Assembly: GCA_048498575.1 (NCBI GenBank)
Contig: JBEHXS010000160.1
Span: forward strand, 1 to 6,156
Reading direction: 5' to 3'
From: DASZQY01 sp048498575
GTDB taxonomy: Bacteria; Pseudomonadota; Alphaproteobacteria; Rhizobiales; Kaistiaceae
DNA: 6,156 nt
Positions 1 through 4,944 of this stretch are shown piece by piece. Under the pieces are notes generated by a model, which worked only from the letters and a program-made list of their open reading frames with translations, did not search any database and was not told the DNA's origin. Position 1 is the stretch's first letter. Every line of letters begins with the position of its first letter. Made by a program: the position numbers and the translations under genes.

Positions 1-443
1 CCGTGGCGCTCGTTCGCCGGGCTGCCCTTGTCGAGATCGGGATTGATCAGCTTGCCCGGCGCATGGACCGCGCGCGAAACCCGGCCCGCGACCGGCGTGC
101 GGTTCACATGGCAGTCGAACAGGCTGAGCGATACCGACACCTTGCGGCGGGTCTGCTCGCCGAGGCCGAGCTCCTTCGGCGCCACCCCGATCGACACCGA
201 CGACACATGGCCGTCGGCCGGGCTCACCACCGCGTCGGGATCGACGGTCGTATAGCGCGGCGGGTCGCGGAAGAAATAGGCGCACCATCCGCCGAGGATG
301 AGGCCCACCCACAGGATCGGCTGCCAGAACCAGCCGAAGAACAGCGCGACGAACACCAGGATCGCGATGAACGGATAGCCCTCGCGCCGGATCGGCACGA
401 GCATCTTGCGGATCGAGACGATGATGGTATCGGCCGACGCCAT
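1..443 (-). CDS. psd: Phosphatidylserine decarboxylase, N-terminal 147 residues (runs off the left edge)
   Basis: This inner-membrane enzyme converts phosphatidylserine to phosphatidylethanolamine plus CO2, the last step of PE synthesis. Reading from the ATG at 443, the frame stays open to the window edge. Visible features, in order: a basic N-terminus (residues 12-22), hydrophobic membrane-associating stretches (about 25-37 and 42-55), the FFRDP motif (57-61), PADG with the likely charge-relay Asp (D77), and FDCHVNRTPVAG (109-120), whose His112 matches the family's conserved HVNR-type catalytic His region. An NER motif follows at 144-146. The self-cleavage site that creates the pyruvoyl cofactor lies in the missing C-terminal part. 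The length and FFRDP motif suggest the short bacterial form (about 210-230 residues) rather than the longer E. coli type. A G-rich Shine-Dalgarno (453-457) lies about 9 nt before the ATG. The stop of the ABC exporter is 53 bp upstream on the same strand, so cotranscription is likely. In many alphaproteobacteria pssA follows psd; that would be outside this window. Confidence 0.95.
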   Translation of the reverse strand, partial: MASADTIIVSIRKMLVPIRREGYPFIAILVFVALFFGWFWQPILWVGLILGGWCAYFFRDPPRYTTVDPDAVVSPADGHVSSVSIGVAPKELGLGEQTRRKVSVSLSLFDCHVNRTPVAGRVSRAVHAPGKLINPDLDKGSPANERH

Positions 444-484
444 GCGGCAGTTCCCCCGCGCCTACCCAAGCAGGAACCTGCCGC
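444..484 (-). promoter_or_regulatory. Inverted repeat abutting the psd start codon, overlapping its ribosome-binding site
   Basis: The plus-strand arms are GCGGCAGTTCC (444-454) and GGAACCTGCCGC (473-484). They are reverse complements apart from one extra base, giving an 11-bp stem with a single bulge and an 18-nt loop. On the psd mRNA the downstream arm ends directly before the AUG, and the G-rich Shine-Dalgarno (453-457) straddles the end of that arm and the loop. The structure could limit ribosome access to psd or act as a processing or stability element between the ABC gene and psd. There is no U-tract, so it is not a typical intrinsic terminator. The pairing is seen in the sequence; the function is inference. 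Confidence 0.5.
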
Positions 485-496
485 GAAGTGAAGGCG

Positions 497-2452
497 CTAT
501 TCGGCCGCCGCCGGGACCGGCAGGGCGTCGCCCTCGAGGTAGGGCGTAACGTCCTCGCCGCTCTCGCGGAGAAGCTCGGCAGCCTGGGCCGCCTGCCGCT
601 GGCGGTTCCACATCGAGGCGTAGAGGCCGTTCTGCGTCAGCAGCGCGTCGTGCGAGCCACGCTCAACGATGCGCCCGTCGTCGATGACGATGATCTCGTG
701 GGCGTTGACGATGGTCGACAGGCGATGGGCGATGACCAGCGTCGTGCGATTGGCCGATACGCGATCGAGCGCCGCCTGGATTTCGCGTTCGGTGTGGATG
801 TCGAGGGCCGACGTCGCCTCGTCGAGGATCAGGATGGGCGGCGCCTTCAGCACGGTGCGCGCAATCGCCACGCGCTGCTTCTCGCCACCGGAGAGCTTCA
901 ACCCGCGCTCGCCGACCTCGGTGGCGTAGCCCTGCGGCAGGCTGTCGACGAAATCGCCGATCTGCGCCGTCGCCGCGGCCTCGCGCACCTCGGCGTCACT
1001 GGCATCGGGGCGGCCGTAGCGTATGTTGTACGCGATCGTGTCGTTGAACAGCACCGTGTCCTGCGGAACCATGCCGATGGCGGCGCGCAGGGATTCCTGC
1101 GTCACCGTCTTGATGTCCTGCCCGTCGATGGTGATCCGCCCGCCCTGCACGTCGTAGAAGCGGAACAGCAGCCGCGAGATCGTCGACTTGCCGGCCCCCG
1201 ACGGGCCGACCAGGGCCAGCGTCTTGCCGGCCGGCACCGTGAAGCTGATCCCCTTCAGGATCGCCCGGTCGGGGTCGTAGTGGAACTCGACGTTCTCGAA
1301 GCGCACCTCGGCGCCGGCGACCTGCAGGGGCTTGGCGTCCGGGCTGTCGACGATCTCCGGCTTGACGTCGAGCAGGTCGAACATCGCCTCGATGTCGATC
1401 AGGCCCTGCTTGATCTCGCGGTAGACCATGCCGATGAAGTTGAGCGGCACCGAGAGCTGCATGAGCAGCGCGTTGATCAGCACAAAGTCGCCCAGCGTCT
1501 GCTCGCCGTGCATGACCGCCATCGCCGACATCACCATGCAGACGGTGGAACCGACCGTGAAGATGACGATCTGGCCGATGTTCAGCCAGGCGATCGACGT
1601 CCAGATGCGGATCGCCGCCTCTTCGTAGCGCGCCATGGCGCGGTCATAGCGCCGCGCCTCCATGGCCTCGTTGCCGAAGTACTTCACCGTCTCGAAGTTG
1701 AGCAGCGAGTCGATCGCCTTGGTGTGGGCGTCCTGGTCGGACTCGTTCATGTCGCGGCGGATCTGGATACGCCAGTCGGACACCTTGATGGTGAAGACGA
1801 CGTAGATGACGATCGTCACCGTGACGACGATCAGGTAGCGCCAGTTGAACTGGTAGGCGATGATTCCGGCCGCCAGGGCGAACTCGAGAAACGTCGGCAG
1901 CGTGTTCAGGATGGTGAAGCGCACCAGCGTCTCGATGCCGTTGACGCCGCGCTCGATGACGCGCTGCAGGCCGCCTGTCCGGCGCTGGAGATGGTAGCGC
2001 AGCGACAGCTCGTGCATGTGCACGAAGGTGCGGAAGGCGAGATTGCGGACCGCGTACTGCCCGACCCGCGCAAAGAGAGCGTCACGCAGGTTGTTGAAGA
2101 CGTTCATCAGGATGCGGCCGACGCCGTAGGCGATGACCAGCAGCACCGGCACGGCCAGCAGCGTCAGCCACGTCACCGTCACGGTGCCGCCCGCTCCCGC
2201 GATCGGCTTGTGCGTCAGCCCGTCCGTCGCCCACTTGTAGGTGTACGGCACCAGCACGGTGACGATCTTGGCGGCGACCAGGATGCCGATCGCCAGCAGC
2301 ACCCGGCGGCGGAGGTCGGGGCGCTCCTTCGGCCACAGGTACGGCCACAGCTGCATGAGCGCGGCGAGCGTCGTTTCGCTCTTCCGCGGTGCAGCAGACG
2401 GGGACGTGGCTGGGACTAGGCCGGCGGAGCGCCGGGAACGGGCAGATCGCAT
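497..2452 (-). CDS. Atm1/ABCB7-type ABC exporter (fused permease-ATPase), likely glutathione-conjugate or heavy-metal export
   Basis: This is a 651-residue half-transporter that would act as a homodimer in the inner membrane, close to the roughly 600 residues usual for bacterial Atm1 proteins. About 34 variable residues precede LWPYLWP (35-41), then come six predicted membrane helices (about 50-70, 95-118, 180-200, 205-222, 288-312, 321-343). The ATPase domain (about 380-615) has Walker A GPSGAGKST (416-424), the Q-loop Gln464, signature LSGGEKQ (520-526), Walker B ILILDEA (540-546), D-loop SALD (548-551) and H-loop His576, so it looks active. LNFETVKYFGNE (251-262) is an Atm1 subfamily hallmark. 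Aligned from memory with Novosphingobium Atm1, its glutathione-pocket residues Y195, R206, R210, N269, Q272 and R323 match Y217, R228, R232, N291, Q294 and R345 here. An in-frame TAG directly precedes the ATG at 2452, making that the most upstream possible start; the next Met is residue 33. No clear Shine-Dalgarno is seen. The gene lies between the LysM and psd genes, on the same strand as both. The true substrate is not shown by sequence. Confidence 0.95.
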   Translation of the reverse strand: MRSARSRRSAGLVPATSPSAAPRKSETTLAALMQLWPYLWPKERPDLRRRVLLAIGILVAAKIVTVLVPYTYKWATDGLTHKPIAGAGGTVTVTWLTLLAVPVLLVIAYGVGRILMNVFNNLRDALFARVGQYAVRNLAFRTFVHMHELSLRYHLQRRTGGLQRVIERGVNGIETLVRFTILNTLPTFLEFALAAGIIAYQFNWRYLIVVTVTIVIYVVFTIKVSDWRIQIRRDMNESDQDAHTKAIDSLLNFETVKYFGNEAMEARRYDRAMARYEEAAIRIWTSIAWLNIGQIVIFTVGSTVCMVMSAMAVMHGEQTLGDFVLINALLMQLSVPLNFIGMVYREIKQGLIDIEAMFDLLDVKPEIVDSPDAKPLQVAGAEVRFENVEFHYDPDRAILKGISFTVPAGKTLALVGPSGAGKSTISRLLFRFYDVQGGRITIDGQDIKTVTQESLRAAIGMVPQDTVLFNDTIAYNIRYGRPDASDAEVREAAATAQIGDFVDSLPQGYATEVGERGLKLSGGEKQRVAIARTVLKAPPILILDEATSALDIHTEREIQAALDRVSANRTTLVIAHRLSTIVNAHEIIVIDDGRIVERGSHDALLTQNGLYASMWNRQRQAAQAAELLRESGEDVTPYLEGDALPVPAAAE

Positions 2453-2479
2453 CTATGGCTCGGGTGCAGGGTTGCAGCC

Positions 2480-2507
2480 GAGATAGACTTTAATCGGACG
2501 AATTCAA
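2480..2507 (-). promoter_or_regulatory. Weak candidate promoter for the ABC exporter gene
   Basis: The 81-bp gap 2453-2533 is locally A+T-rich compared with its surroundings. On the minus strand TTGAAT (2507-2502) and TATCTC (2485-2480), spaced by 16 bp, loosely resemble a sigma-70 -35/-10 pair, with the -10 poor. It could give the exporter and psd their own transcript. Read-through from the LysM gene is equally possible, as no convincing terminator is seen in the gap: only 5-bp stems such as TAGCC/GGCTA across the LysM stop codon, without a U-run. Confidence 0.2.
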
Positions 2508-2533
2508 GAAATTCCGCGAATAGCCGGCAAAGG

Positions 2534-4213
2534 CTAGTCGGTCCAGGTCACGCTGCCCTTGGGCATGATGAACACCTGCCCGGGGTAGATCCAGTGCGGG
2601 TTGCGGATCTGGTCGGTGTTGGCCTCATAGATGGTCGACCAGCGGATGCCCTTGCCCCAGGTGCCGCGGGCGATGCGCCAGAGATTGTCGCCGCGCTTGA
2701 TGATGACGGTTTCCATCGCCGGCATGGCGCCCGAAACCGTCGCTCCGCCGCCGGCCGCGCCGCCGGCCGTCCCGGTCGGCGTCAGCACCGCGACGTCGAC
2801 CTCGCGCTGGAACGGCACCTCGGCCCGGGCAACGACGGTGCCGTCGGCCCCGATCTGGTCGGCGCGCACCTGGTAGTTGCCCGCCGGCATGTCCTTCTTG
2901 GTCTCGACCAGCCAGGTGCCCGACGGCGACGGCTTGGCTTCGCCGAGCGGCTGGTCGTCCATGTAAACGCGCACCGTCTCGGGTGTCGTCGCCGTGCCGG
3001 CGATATAGACGTTGCCGGCCGTGTCGGCTTCGACCGCGGCAACGACGACGGCCGGTTGCGGCGGTGGAGGCGGCGGCGGTGGCGCTGGTGTTTCGGTTTG
3101 TGCCGTCACCGGCGGTTCGGTGGCCACGGGCGGCTCGGTCTTCACCGCGGGCTCGGTCGTCACCGGCGCCTCAAGCGTCACCTTGGGCTCGGCCGCAATC
3201 GGCGCCTCAGTCGTGGCGGGGGCCGCAGCCGGCGGCGTGGCCTCGGCCGTCTGCTCCGGCTGGGTTGCCGGCGCAGTCGTGGCTGTGCCGGGCGCCTCCG
3301 TCGCGGGTGGCGTGGCTTCAGCCGTCTGCTCGGGCTGCGAGGTGCCGGCAGCGGGCGCGGCTGACGCCGCAGGCGCCCCCGCCTCGGCGGTCTGTGCGGG
3401 CGGCGATGCACCGGCCGCAGCGGCCGGCGCCGGCGCGCTGGTGGGCGGAGCCGCCTCGCTGGTCGCGACCTCGGTTCCGTTCGATCCGGCGGCCGAAGGC
3501 GCCGGTGGCGCCGGTGCACCCGCCGTGGGCGGCGTCGCCTCGGCAGTTGCGGTAGCGCCCGCGCCGCCTTCCAGCACCTTGCTCGCGGCGTCCGGCGTGT
3601 TCACGACCACCAGCACGTCCTTGGAGCCCGCCTCGGGCACCGATACCGTCACGCGCTGATCGGAAAGCGTCGTGACCGTGCCGTCCTTGTTGGTCGTGCG
3701 GATGGCGAGGTCGTGCGTTCCGGGCGCCAGCGGCTCGTCGAGCGGCAGCGCCCAATCGCCGGCATCGCCCGAATCCGCCGTCGCGATCGTCTTGCTGCCG
3801 TCCAGAATTTCGACCTTGGAGTTGGGTGCCGCCTCGCCGGCGAGCACGGTGTCGCCCGAGGGCTCGACGCGCACCACGTCGAACGATGGCACCAAGGGCC
3901 CCGTCGCGGCCGGCGCTTCGGCCGCCGGGGCGCCGGGCGCGGCCGGCAGGGCCGCGATCTCGGACCCGGCTGCGCCGCCGCTGGCGGCAGGCGCGCCCTC
4001 AGCGGGCGCCGGAGCCGTCGGGGCGGCAACCATATCGGCGGGAGGCGGCGCCGCCTCACCCGGAGGGGGCGGCGCAGGCTCCGTGGCGGCTGGCGGTGCG
4101 ACGGCTACGGATTGCGTGGGCGAGCGGCCGATTGTGGCATCGTAGGCGGCCAGCGCCACCAGCACGATTACGACCGCAACGGCGGCAACGAAGGTGAGAG
4201 CGCGACGCTCCAT
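2534..4213 (-). CDS. Membrane-anchored, Pro/Ala-rich LysM peptidoglycan-binding protein
   Basis: This is a 559-residue envelope protein of unknown specific role. The layout, numbered from the TTG codon at 4216 (subtract 1 for the ATG at 4213), is: a hydrophobic N-terminal helix (about 7-25) preceded by ERR, acting as signal anchor or signal peptide, with no lipobox Cys; a Pro/Ala-rich linker (about 35-110); a beta-rich, Ig-like segment (about 111-193, with GDTVLAGEAAPNSKVEI near 121-137); a long Pro/Ala/Thr linker (about 217-388) with tandem repeats and eight consecutive prolines (379-386); a second Ig-like segment (about 389-475); a Gly-rich hinge (482-493); and a C-terminal LysM domain (about 502-552, with KRGDNLWRIA and YPGQVFIMP). 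The layout suggests an inner-membrane or periplasmic protein reaching out to bind peptidoglycan through LysM; no catalytic domain is seen. ATG 4213 is preferred over the adjacent TTG. The Shine-Dalgarno is weak (GAGTGA). It may lead an operon with the exporter and psd. Confidence 0.88.
   Translation of the reverse strand: MERRALTFVAAVAVVIVLVALAAYDATIGRSPTQSVAVAPPAATEPAPPPPGEAAPPPADMVAAPTAPAPAEGAPAASGGAAGSEIAALPAAPGAPAAEAPAATGPLVPSFDVVRVEPSGDTVLAGEAAPNSKVEILDGSKTIATADSGDAGDWALPLDEPLAPGTHDLAIRTTNKDGTVTTLSDQRVTVSVPEAGSKDVLVVVNTPDAASKVLEGGAGATATAEATPPTAGAPAPPAPSAAGSNGTEVATSEAAPPTSAPAPAAAAGASPPAQTAEAGAPAASAAPAAGTSQPEQTAEATPPATEAPGTATTAPATQPEQTAEATPPAAAPATTEAPIAAEPKVTLEAPVTTEPAVKTEPPVATEPPVTAQTETPAPPPPPPPPQPAVVVAAVEADTAGNVYIAGTATTPETVRVYMDDQPLGEAKPSPSGTWLVETKKDMPAGNYQVRADQIGADGTVVARAEVPFQREVDVAVLTPTGTAGGAAGGGATVSGAMPAMETVIIKRGDNLWRIARGTWGKGIRWSTIYEANTDQIRNPHWIYPGQVFIMPKGSVTWTD
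3110..3163 (-). repeat. Three tandem 18-bp in-frame repeats (V-x-T-E-P-x) in the LysM gene linker
   Basis: Three consecutive 18-bp units at 3146-3163, 3128-3145 and 3110-3127 encode VTTEPA, VKTEPP and VATEPP. All share the DNA core GACCGAGCC or a close variant on the coding strand. The six-residue period preserves the reading frame, so copy-number change would only lengthen or shorten the disordered linker. The repeats sit directly before the polyproline run. Confidence 0.8.
3188..3403 (-). repeat. Degenerate tandem repeat of about 25 residues (TAEATPP core) in the LysM gene linker
   Basis: Two 75-bp units in direct succession both begin QPEQTAEATPPA (residues 294 and 319 of the protein numbered from 4216). 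The DNA at 3309-3337 and 3234-3262 matches at 26 of 29 positions by eye. A more diverged third unit starts PPAQTAEAGAPA (residue 272), and an isolated TAEATPP occurs at 224-230. This pattern fits linker growth by in-frame duplication followed by drift. Confidence 0.7.
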
Positions 4214-4242
4214 CAATTTTCACTCACGCGGCCCGAATCCAA

Positions 4243-4270
4243 ACTATACGCGCATCCCCCTCCCGGACAA
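4243..4270 (-). promoter_or_regulatory. Candidate sigma-70-type promoter for the LysM gene (and possibly the exporter and psd)
   Basis: On the minus strand the -35 is TTGTCC (4270-4265, four of six consensus bases) and the -10 is TATAGT (4248-4243, five of six), with a 16-bp spacer. The predicted transcript would begin around 4235-4237, leaving a leader of roughly 22-25 nt before the ATG at 4213. This is the best -10 match seen in the non-coding sequence of the window. No comparably clear promoter was found on the plus strand for the divergent LOG gene. Confidence 0.45.
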
Positions 4271-4280
4271 GCAAATGCGC
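4250..4280. promoter_or_regulatory. Dyad GCGCAT-N19-ATGCGC in the divergent intergenic region
   Basis: Perfect six-base inverted arms occur at 4250-4255 and 4275-4280 and flank the candidate -35 element and spacer of the LysM promoter. The position would suit an operator for a dimeric regulator acting on one or both divergent genes. Six-base arms arise easily by chance in sequence this GC-rich, and no regulator gene lies nearby to support it. Confidence 0.2.
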
Positions 4281-4302
4281 TGCCACTCGAATCTTGACGC
4301 CC

Positions 4303-4329
4303 GGAGGGTGCGAATGCCACATCACCCTT
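4303..4329 (+). promoter_or_regulatory. Strong Shine-Dalgarno within a potential hairpin upstream of the LOG gene
   Basis: GGAGGG (4303-4308) is the strongest Shine-Dalgarno-like sequence seen in the window's non-coding DNA, but it lies 21 nt from the LOG ATG at 4330, too far for normal direct use. It is correctly spaced (5 nt) from the ATG of a mini-ORF at 4314. AGGGTG (4305-4310) can pair with CACCCT (4323-4328), extended by a possible G-U pair at 4304/4329, with a 12-nt loop holding the mini-ORF start codon. Folding would hide the Shine-Dalgarno and end directly before the LOG ATG. Confidence 0.4.
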
Positions 4330-4337
4330 ATGGCTGA
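4314..4337 (+). CDS. Possible seven-codon leader mini-ORF (MPHHPYG) overlapping the LOG start
   Basis: ATG at 4314 follows GGAGGG by 5 nt and opens a seven-codon frame ending at TGA 4335-4337. Its end overlaps the LOG start as ATGGCTGA (4330-4337), the 8-nt overlap pattern often seen between translationally coupled genes. LOG has no good Shine-Dalgarno of its own at normal spacing, so termination on the mini-ORF followed by reinitiation at 4330 is a plausible way to translate it. The peptide is too short to judge by composition, and it could be a chance frame. Confidence 0.3.
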   Translation: MPHHPYG

Positions 4338-4944
4338 ACTTCAAAGCATCTGCGTCTATTGCGGCGCCAACCCCGGCGCGCGTCCACAGTATTCCGAGGC
4401 TGCCTCCAAGTTAGGCACCGCCATGGCGCGCGAAGGCGTCCGCCTGGTCTATGGCGGCGGCTCGATCGGGCTCATGGGCGTCGTCGCCCGCGCCGTCATG
4501 GACAACGGCGGCGACGTCACCGGCATCATCCCGCAGTTCCTCAAGGACCGCGAGGTCATGCTGAGCGAGGTGCCCGACCTCATCGTCACCGCCGACATGC
4601 ACGAGCGCAAGCAGAAGATGTTCGAGCGGGCCGACGCCTTCGTCGCCCTTCCCGGCGGCATCGGCACCCTCGAGGAGGTCGTCGAGGTGATGACCTGGGC
4701 GCAGCTCGAGCGCCATGCCAAGCCGATCGTCATCGTCAACCTCGGCGGCTTCTGGGATTCGCTGATCGCGCTGTTCGGCCGCATGACCGAGGAAGGTTTC
4801 CTGCACAAGGCCTTCCTCGGCAACCACGTCGACCTGCCGGTGTCGTTCGTCGACACCATCGAGGAGGTCATCCCGACGCTCCGGGCCAAGGTCGCCAAGC
4901 TGCCGCAGTCGAAGCTCGACGAGACGGCCGATCTTCGCCTCTAG
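4330..4944 (+). CDS. LOG/TIGR00730-family nucleoside 5'-monophosphate phosphoribohydrolase
   Basis: This 204-residue cytosolic Rossmann-fold protein is close to the usual 180-200 residues. Known members hydrolyse cytokinin riboside 5'-monophosphates (and in some bacteria AMP) to the free base and ribose 5-phosphate. Family signatures are present: ICVYCGANPGARP (7-19), the nucleotide-binding YGGGSIGLMG (41-50), GIIPQFL (65-71), MHERKQKM (90-97, with the conserved Arg93/Lys94) and PGGIGTLEE (108-116), the defining motif with its catalytic Glu. The start at 4330 is chosen because homology begins right after it; an in-frame TTG at 4294 would add twelve residues but lacks a Shine-Dalgarno. There is no isopentenyltransferase gene in view, so a cytokinin role is not supported by context, and older annotation as 'lysine decarboxylase' for this family is misleading. 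It is divergent from the LysM gene and convergent with cimA, with which it shares 4 bp. Confidence 0.93.
   Translation: MAELQSICVYCGANPGARPQYSEAASKLGTAMAREGVRLVYGGGSIGLMGVVARAVMDNGGDVTGIIPQFLKDREVMLSEVPDLIVTADMHERKQKMFERADAFVALPGGIGTLEEVVEVMTWAQLERHAKPIVIVNLGGFWDSLIALFGRMTEEGFLHKAFLGNHVDLPVSFVDTIEEVIPTLRAKVAKLPQSKLDETADLRL
4941..4944. other. Tail-to-tail 4-bp overlap: CTAG supplies both stop codons
   Basis: The palindrome CTAG at 4941-4944 contains TAG on the plus strand (4942-4944, LOG stop) and TAG on the minus strand (4943-4941, cimA stop). There is no intergenic space for a terminator, and no strong hairpin with a U-run is seen close by on either strand. Transcripts of the two genes should therefore extend into one another unless stopped by Rho or other means. 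Confidence 0.97.

Noticed and set aside
3..491. Plus-strand open frame of 162 codons opposite psd
   Set aside because: Its Arg/Ala-rich product shows no domain, whereas the minus strand encodes an intact psd N-terminus with FFRDP, PADG and HVNR motifs.
488..2419. Plus-strand open frame of 643 codons opposite the ABC exporter
   Set aside because: It is antisense to a clearly functional gene with all ABC motifs, and its product is rich in Arg, Asp, His and Val with no recognisable domain. Long shadow frames are expected opposite GC-rich genes.
2501..2536. Small dyads after the LysM gene (GAATT/AATTC, TAGCC/GGCTA) as an intrinsic terminator
   Set aside because: Stems are only five base pairs, one overlaps the stop codon, and no U-run follows on the minus strand.
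3188..3403. Direct repeats considered as a CRISPR-like array
   Set aside because: The repeats are in-frame, imperfect, contiguous coding units within the LysM protein, with no spacers of uniform size and no cas genes nearby.
2594..3659. Several long plus-strand and off-frame reading frames across the LysM gene
   Set aside because: They arise from the low-complexity Pro/Ala/Thr linker, whose GC-rich repeats keep all frames open; the products are simple Gly/Arg or Ala/Val runs.
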